DNA of 19,192 nt from contig CAJLYN010000016.1 of NCBI GenBank assembly GCA_905210875.1, forward strand, positions 1 through 19,192, written 5' to 3'. Under the pieces are notes generated by a model. The model was not told the origin of the DNA, did no database searches, and was given only the letters and a program-made list of their open reading frames with translations. Positions 14,386 to 19,192 of the stretch are shown one piece after another. The position numbers were made by a program, and so were the translations under genes. Numbering within the stretch: the stretch's first letter is position 1; each line of letters opens with the position of its first letter. Source of the stretch: an uncultured Bacteroides sp. GTDB taxonomy: Bacteria > Bacteroidota > Bacteroidia > Bacteroidales > UBA11471.

Positions 14386-14934
14386 ATGGATCCTTTTACG
14401 CTTATCAACAAATACTACACCGAAGGTTCGCCGCTATACGACATACTGGTAACACACAGCCGACGAGTAGCCGAGAAAGCCGTTGCCATTGCACGCCAAC
14501 ATCCGGAACTTAAAGCCGACGAAACTTTCCTCTACGAAGCAGCCATGCTTCACGACATAGGTATCTATCTGACCCATGCCCCCGATATAGAATGTTTCGG
14601 CACACGCCCCTACATCTGTCACGGAACGCTGGGTAGCGAACTGCTCAAAAACGAAGGACTGCCCCGCCATGCATTGGTATGCGAAAGACACACCGGCGCA
14701 GGACTTTCCCTCGACGACATCATTCGGGAGAACCTGCCTATTCCTCACCGCGACATGTTGCCGGTAAGCATAGAAGAGCAAATCATCTGCTATGCCGACA
14801 AATTTTATACCAAATCGCAACCCGATTGTGAAAAAACGCCCGAACAAATAAGAAAAAGCCTATCCAAATATGGAGAAGCTGCCGTCAAGCGTTTTGAACA
14901 GTGGGACTTATCTTTCTCATCTAAAAATTATTAA
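14386..14934 (+). CDS. HD-domain hydrolase
   Basis: A 182-residue soluble protein of the HD metal-dependent phosphohydrolase superfamily. Metal ligands appear as H24 (LVTHSRRVAEKA), H56-D57 (AAMLHDIGIY) and D138 (CYADKFYT), with further His at H79 and H102, suggesting a two-metal HDIG-type site. No additional domain is present. Similar small proteins are annotated in Bacteroidetes as HD or phosphohydrolases without a known substrate; nucleotide or cyclic nucleotide hydrolysis would be a guess. It is probably co-transcribed with ilvE, though no functional link is obvious. Confidence 0.85.
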   Translation: MDPFTLINKYYTEGSPLYDILVTHSRRVAEKAVAIARQHPELKADETFLYEAAMLHDIGIYLTHAPDIECFGTRPYICHGTLGSELLKNEGLPRHALVCERHTGAGLSLDDIIRENLPIPHRDMLPVSIEEQIICYADKFYTKSQPDCEKTPEQIRKSLSKYGEAAVKRFEQWDLSFSSKNY

Positions 14935-14937
14935 AAC

Positions 14938-14967
14938 ATCTGCCCGACACCCCTATGTCGGGCAGAT
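14938..14967. terminator. 12-bp hairpin after the HD gene, overlapping the lptD promoter
   Basis: ATCTGCCCGACA and TGTCGGGCAGAT are perfectly complementary around the loop CCCCTA. It starts 3 bases after the HD gene stop, so it may end the ilvE transcript. It lacks a long T run and abuts the -7 box of the next gene, so it could equally be an operator dyad. Confidence 0.6.
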
Positions 14968-14971
14968 TGTC

Positions 14972-14979
14972 TATCTTTG
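14972..14979 (+). promoter_or_regulatory. -7 box for the lptD-like gene
   Basis: TATCTTTG matches TAnnTTTG and lies 27 bases before the ATG at 15007. The -33 zone is occupied by the hairpin at 14938-14967 and lacks a TTG. Confidence 0.55.
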
Positions 14980-15006
14980 CGGACGGATTGCCCACACAAG
15001 AAGTGA

Positions 15007-17985
15007 ATGCCACAGAAAAATAAGACTTTTTTCATCGTTCTGTTTTTTCTCCTGTCCGGATTATTCCCTCCATACGCTGTTAAAGCCGAGAATAATCACG
15101 CGACAAGTCGTGGCATACCCAACACCGATATTGAAGCCTATCACCACTACCTGTGTGCCTTATACGCAAACGACTCAAAACACGAAAGCACCTTCGCCGA
15201 CCGAAAGGAGCGGAAACTCCGAAAAAACCGGACCGACTCTACACAAACCGTCGGAAATGTGACCCCTATGACCGACTCGGCCTCCGATCTGTCGACATAT
15301 GCCGGGAACACATTCCCGACCGACACTGTCGCGCAAGACAGCTTGGCCGAGAACGACAGTTCCATCGTATTTCAAGATTCCACCTTGCTGAACGACTCTG
15401 CCTCCATAGCGGCCGACTCCCTGCAAGCCGACTCTACCCGGGCTCCCCGCAAAGAGTCCTTTGAAGATGTCATCACTTACCATGCCAACGACTCGGCCGT
15501 CTTTACCAACAACAATATGGGCTACCTTTTCGGCGGCGGAGTGGTAACCTACCAGACCATGGAGCTTACGGCCGACGAAATGCACATGGACATGGACAGC
15601 AGTCAGATTTTCGCTACCGGGCGCCCCGACTCCATCGGCGACCTCGTGGGCAAACCCGTATTTAAAGACCCCAGTGGCGAATACGAGACCACCACGATGA
15701 AGTACAACTTCGATACGCAGAAGGCATTCATCACCGATGTCATCACCCAGCAGGGCGAAGGTTTCCTCACCGGTGGCAAAACCAAAAAGAACCCCGACGA
15801 CTCCTACTTTCTCAAAGACGGTAAATACACCACCTGCGACAACCACGAGCACCCGCACTTCTACCTGAAACTGACCAAAGCCAAGATGCGCCCCAAGAAA
15901 GATGTCGTGGCAGGGCCTGCCTACATGGTATTGGGCGACGTACCGCTGCCGTTGGCCATACCGTTCGGCTACTTCCCGTTCTCGGAAAAATACAGTTCGG
16001 GTATCATCATGCCCACCTTCGGCGATGAAAGTGCGCGCGGATTTTATCTACGCGACGGAGGATACTATTTTGCCATCAACGACTACATCGACCTGGCACT
16101 CACCGGCGAAATATACACCAAAGGGTCTTGGGGCATCAACGCCCAGTCGGCCTACGTCAAACGGTACAAGTTCTCGGGTAACTTCTTCATCAGCTACCTG
16201 GTCACGGTACTGGGTGACAAAGGTATGCCCGACTACTCCAAGCAGACCAACTTCAAGCTCACATGGTCGCACACGCAAGACCGCAAGGCCAACCCCAACC
16301 TCACCTTCTCGTCGAGTGTAAACTTCTCGACCAGCGGTTACAACCACAACAACCTTACCAACTACGGCAACTCCTCGACCTTTACGTCGAACACGACCAG
16401 TTCGACCGTAAGTCTCTCCTATAATGTACCCAACACACCTTTCAGCCTGGCCCTTACCGCCAACGTAACACAACGCAACTCAGACTCCACGCTGAACGTC
16501 TCTTTTCCTAACCTCACCATCAACATGAGCCGTGTTTACCCATTCAAACGCAAGAACAGAGCCGGACAGGAAAAGTGGTACGAAAAAATCAGCATCAACT
16601 ATACCGGTAACTTCAAAAACTCGATACAGACGAAGCAAAACCAATTCCTCAAATCGAACCTTATCAAGGATTGGAGCAACGGTATGCAACACAGCATACC
16701 GGTATCGGCTACCTTCACAGCATTCAAGTACATCAACATCACCCCGTCGTTCTCGTTTACCGACCGTATGTACACCCACCGCGTCATGCAGGAGTGGGAC
16801 CCCCGTAGTTCTTCGGTGGTGAGAGATACCGTGTACGGATTTTACAACGTATACAATTACTCGTTCAGCGTAAGCGCCCAAACCAAACTCTACGGTTACT
16901 ACCGCCCGTTGCCCTTCATCGGGAAAAAGATACCCATGATACGCCACGTGCTCACGCCTACGGTGAGTCTGTCGGGAGCACCTGACTTCGGCTCCTCACG
17001 TTACGGATACTGGCAACGCTATACCCGCATCGACAACAACGGAACCCCCGAGGTTGTCTACTACTCACCCTTCTCGGGCAGCGCCTACGGAGTGCCGGGT
17101 CGGGGAAAGACTGGGTCGGTAAGCTTCTCGGTGGCCAACAACCTCGAAATGAAGGTCAATACCGACAAAGACACCACAGGTGTGCGGAAAATAAGCCTCA
17201 TCGAGAACCTCTCGGCCAGTATGAGCTACAACATGGCTGCCGACTCCCTGAATTGGAGCAACCTCAACACCTCGATTCTCATCAAGCTCACCAAGCAGTT
17301 CAACCTGCAAGTGAGTGCCGTATTCGACCCCTACACCTACCAACTGAGTTCAAACGGATCGCCCGTGAAGGTAAACGTGCCCCGCTGGAAAGCCGGAAAA
17401 GGTTTTGCCCGACTTTCGAGCGCCGGAACCTCGTTTTCCTACACGTTCAACAACGACACATTCAAAAGGAAAGATAAAAGCACAAGCCAAACATCGGGCG
17501 ACGATGCTCCCATCGAAAATCCCGAAGACGAAATTCTCTCCAACGCCGACCAGATAGCAGAAGCCGACAAGGACAAAGAATCGGAAGAAGAACCGATGAA
17601 GATGCGCGACGGCTATATGGTATGGGAGGTTCCGTGGAGCCTTTCCATCAACTATTCCATCAACTACAGCTATGGCAACTTCAACAAAGAAAAGCTGGAA
17701 TACGACGGCCGCATCAATCAGAACCTGAGCATATCGGGAAACATCCAACCTACCAAAAACTGGTCGTTCTCGTTCTCGGCCAGCTACAACTTCGTAACTA
17801 AACGTCTGGCCTACATGAACTGCAACATTACCCGAGACCTGCACTGTTGGTCGATGAGTGCCAGCCTCATTCCTGTCGGAGCCTTCAAATCCTACAATTT
17901 CAGCATACGGGTAAAATCGTCCATACTCAGCGACTTGAAGTACGACAAGAGCGGCAACTCCTACGATGCCCTCGACTGGTATTAA
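15007..17985 (+). CDS. lptD: LptD-like LPS-assembly outer-membrane protein (OstA family)
   Basis: A 992-residue outer-membrane protein of the Bacteroidetes LptD/OstA type, expected to insert LPS into the outer leaflet. The signal peptide covers about residues 1-27. A Ser/Thr/Asp-rich linker (~75-150) precedes the periplasmic OstA beta-jellyroll (about 155-330: YLFGGGVVTYQTMELTADEMHMD, then FLTGGKTKKNPDDSYFLKDGKYTTCD). The block PLPLAIPFGYFPFSEKYSSGIIMPTFGDESARGFYLRDGGYYFAIND marks the transition to the barrel. From ~335 onward there are many alternating aromatic strands, ending in aromatic W-Y. A ~45-residue acidic, Lys-rich segment (about 830-875) interrupts the barrel and is probably a loop. 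It has its own promoter, with galE downstream under a separate one. Confidence 0.85.
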   Translation: MPQKNKTFFIVLFFLLSGLFPPYAVKAENNHATSRGIPNTDIEAYHHYLCALYANDSKHESTFADRKERKLRKNRTDSTQTVGNVTPMTDSASDLSTYAGNTFPTDTVAQDSLAENDSSIVFQDSTLLNDSASIAADSLQADSTRAPRKESFEDVITYHANDSAVFTNNNMGYLFGGGVVTYQTMELTADEMHMDMDSSQIFATGRPDSIGDLVGKPVFKDPSGEYETTTMKYNFDTQKAFITDVITQQGEGFLTGGKTKKNPDDSYFLKDGKYTTCDNHEHPHFYLKLTKAKMRPKKDVVAGPAYMVLGDVPLPLAIPFGYFPFSEKYSSGIIMPTFGDESARGFYLRDGGYYFAINDYIDLALTGEIYTKGSWGINAQSAYVKRYKFSGNFFISYLVTVLGDKGMPDYSKQTNFKLTWSHTQDRKANPNLTFSSSVNFSTSGYNHNNLTNYGNSSTFTSNTTSSTVSLSYNVPNTPFSLALTANVTQRNSDSTLNVSFPNLTINMSRVYPFKRKNRAGQEKWYEKISINYTGNFKNSIQTKQNQFLKSNLIKDWSNGMQHSIPVSATFTAFKYINITPSFSFTDRMYTHRVMQEWDPRSSSVVRDTVYGFYNVYNYSFSVSAQTKLYGYYRPLPFIGKKIPMIRHVLTPTVSLSGAPDFGSSRYGYWQRYTRIDNNGTPEVVYYSPFSGSAYGVPGRGKTGSVSFSVANNLEMKVNTDKDTTGVRKISLIENLSASMSYNMAADSLNWSNLNTSILIKLTKQFNLQVSAVFDPYTYQLSSNGSPVKVNVPRWKAGKGFARLSSAGTSFSYTFNNDTFKRKDKSTSQTSGDDAPIENPEDEILSNADQIAEADKDKESEEEPMKMRDGYMVWEVPWSLSINYSINYSYGNFNKEKLEYDGRINQNLSISGNIQPTKNWSFSFSASYNFVTKRLAYMNCNITRDLHCWSMSASLIPVGAFKSYNFSIRVKSSILSDLKYDKSGNSYDALDWY

Positions 17986-18033
17986 AAGCTGCACAATTTA
18001 TGCGACGAGACTTTGAAAAAAGCCTACTACCCC

Positions 18034-18064
18034 TTGCCCACATTCTCATCTATTATTAATTTTG
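18034..18064 (+). promoter_or_regulatory. Promoter of galE
   Basis: TTG (18034-18036), 20 bases, then TAATTTTG (18057-18064), an exact Bacteroidetes -33/-7 layout. Transcription would begin near 18071, after an upstream in-frame ATG at 18062, so translation must start at 18092. Confidence 0.8.
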
Positions 18065-18091
18065 TGGAAACAACATTTCTACCCTATCCCC

Positions 18092-19126
18092 ATGAAAGCA
18101 AAAATATTGGTTACCGGTGGAGCCGGATACATCGGGTCTCACACCACGGTTGAGCTTCAAAATGCCGGCTACGAGGTTGTCATCCTCGACAATCTCTCCA
18201 ACTCCAACGCCGAAGTCATCGACGGCATCGAACGCATTACCGGCATACGGCCGGCCTTTGAAAAAATGGATATGCAAGACAAGGAGGCACTCCGTCGGCT
18301 CTTTGAGAAACATAAAGGAATCAAAGGTGTTATCAACTTTGCAGCCAGCAAAGCGGTAGGTGAGTCGGTAAAGAAACCGCTACTCTATTACCGCAACAAC
18401 CTCGTAACGATGCTTAACCTGCTCGACCTCATGCCTGAATATGGGGTTGAAGCCCTTGTTTTCTCATCGTCGTGCACTGTCTACGGGCAACCCGATGTCC
18501 TTCCGGTCGACGAGACGGCCCCAATAAAACCGGCTCTCTCGCCCTACGGCAACACCAAGCAGATATGCGAAGAAATCATTACCGACACGATACACGCCGG
18601 AGCCCCCTTCAAGTCGATACTGCTGCGCTACTTCAACCCTATCGGTGCACACCCCAGCGCCGAAATAGGTGAGCTTCCGCTTGGAACGCCGCAGAATCTC
18701 CTGCCCTACATCACTCAGACGGCTATCGGTGTGCGAGAACAACTCAGCGTCTTCGGCGACGACTATGATACACCCGATGGCTCCTGCATACGCGACTACA
18801 TCTACGTGGTCGATTTGGCAAAAGCACATGTAAAAGCCATCGAACGAATGTTGGAAAACAAAAGCCAGGACAACGTTGAAATTTTCAACCTGGGAACCGG
18901 AAAAGGTGTTTCGGTACTCGAACTTATTCACACCTTTGAAGAGGCAACCGGCGTAAAACTCCGCTACAAAATCGCCGGTCGGCGCGAAGGCGACATCACC
19001 CAGGTATGGGCCGACCCTAGAAAAGCCAATACTGTATTGGGCTGGAAAGCCGAGACGTCTCTTGCCGATACTTTGAAATCGGCATGGAACTGGCAACTTC
19101 ACCTGCGTGAAAAAGGTATCATGTAA
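18092..19126 (+). CDS. galE: UDP-glucose 4-epimerase
   Basis: Extended short-chain dehydrogenase of 344 residues that interconverts UDP-glucose and UDP-galactose (Leloir pathway; supply of galactose for LPS and capsule). NAD-binding motif VTGGAGYIGSHT (7-18) with D33 and N34 (ILDNLSN), FAASKAVGESV (83-93), catalytic Ser in SSSCTVYG (125-132) and YxxxK as Y152/K156 (SPYGNTK). Substrate loop NPIGAHPSAEIGE and IRDYIYVVDLAKAH are typical. The ATG at 18092 is chosen over 18062 because the promoter lies across the earlier one and MKAKILVTGGAGYIG is the normal start. Length matches GalE (~340). Confidence 0.95.
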   Translation: MKAKILVTGGAGYIGSHTTVELQNAGYEVVILDNLSNSNAEVIDGIERITGIRPAFEKMDMQDKEALRRLFEKHKGIKGVINFAASKAVGESVKKPLLYYRNNLVTMLNLLDLMPEYGVEALVFSSSCTVYGQPDVLPVDETAPIKPALSPYGNTKQICEEIITDTIHAGAPFKSILLRYFNPIGAHPSAEIGELPLGTPQNLLPYITQTAIGVREQLSVFGDDYDTPDGSCIRDYIYVVDLAKAHVKAIERMLENKSQDNVEIFNLGTGKGVSVLELIHTFEEATGVKLRYKIAGRREGDITQVWADPRKANTVLGWKAETSLADTLKSAWNWQLHLREKGIM

Positions 19127-19149
19127 ATAAATCCTCCCCCAATAAATCT

Positions 19150-19192
19150 AACAGAGAGGGCGACTCCGCATGCGGGGTCGCCCTCTCTGTTT
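19150..19192 (+). terminator. Long terminator hairpin after galE, at the window edge
   Basis: AACAGAGAGGGCGAC (19150-19164) pairs fully with GTCGCCCTCTCTGTT (19177-19191), and the inner CCGC/GCGG extends the stem nearly to the loop. It begins 23 bases after the galE stop. The distal T run starts at 19190 and is cut by the window end. Confidence 0.88.

Noticed and set aside
18062..18091. Upstream ATG for galE
   Set aside because: It lies within or before the predicted transcription start, and the extra ten residues are not part of GalE.
1..19192. Search for CRISPR arrays, insertion sequences, integrases, phage genes and rRNA
   Set aside because: No regularly spaced repeats, transposase or recombinase motifs, or rRNA segments were seen.

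Overview
The window looks like chromosome from a member of the Bacteroidales with a moderate GC content. Evidence: nearly every transcription start region carries the Bacteroidetes -7 box TAnnTTTG, several with a TTG or TTTG element exactly 20 bases upstream. The gene content also fits: meso-diaminopimelate dehydrogenase, an LptD-like OstA protein of Bacteroidetes type, a PagL-like acyloxyacyl hydrolase, myo-inositol-phosphate synthase, and the rplY-pth-S4 gene string. I cannot name the genus. The first ~490 bases do not match: they encode part of an acidic Asp/Glu/Ser-rich protein of Firmicutes-like style, which runs abruptly into a different frame with Bacteroidetes-like sequence. This is probably a chimeric join.

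Layout. 1-733: foreign-looking partial ORF, a candidate C-terminal gene scrap ending at 579, and the ddh promoter. 734-2529 (+): ddh (diaminopimelate dehydrogenase) and lgt (prolipoprotein diacylglyceryl transferase). 2526-4604 (-): a large DUF2156-GNAT-SCP2-like fusion. 4739-6046 (-): myo-inositol-1-phosphate synthase, ending in a strong terminator. 6284-7561 (-): PagL-like outer-membrane lipid A deacylase. 7767-11002 (+): a four-gene, translationally coupled operon encoding a sugar-phosphate-type nucleotidyltransferase, an ATP-grasp enzyme, a CDP-alcohol phosphatidyltransferase and a HAD phosphatase. 11050-11123 (-): tRNA-Arg(TCT) with its own promoter and terminator. 11491-13175 (+): ribosomal protein L25, peptidyl-tRNA hydrolase and an S4-domain RNA-binding protein. 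13350-14934 (+): branched-chain aminotransferase and an HD-domain hydrolase. 15007-17985 (+): LptD-like LPS transport protein. 18092-19126 (+): galE, followed by a long terminator hairpin at the window edge.

Most of the accessory content serves the cell envelope: peptidoglycan precursor (Ddh), lipoprotein maturation (Lgt), lipid A trimming (PagL-like), LPS export (LptD-like), UDP-galactose supply (GalE) and, by inference, inositol lipids. The most interesting feature is the combination of inositol-phosphate synthase with the neighbouring operon. Together they could make inositol phosphate, activate it as CDP-inositol, transfer phospho-inositol to an acceptor and remove a phosphate. The ATP-grasp member has an ITPK-like (inositol phosphate kinase) DxN metal site and no role I can assign with confidence. 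This differs from the BT_1522-1526 type inositol-lipid cluster of Bacteroides thetaiotaomicron and may be an alternative or undescribed inositol phospholipid or inositol phosphate route.
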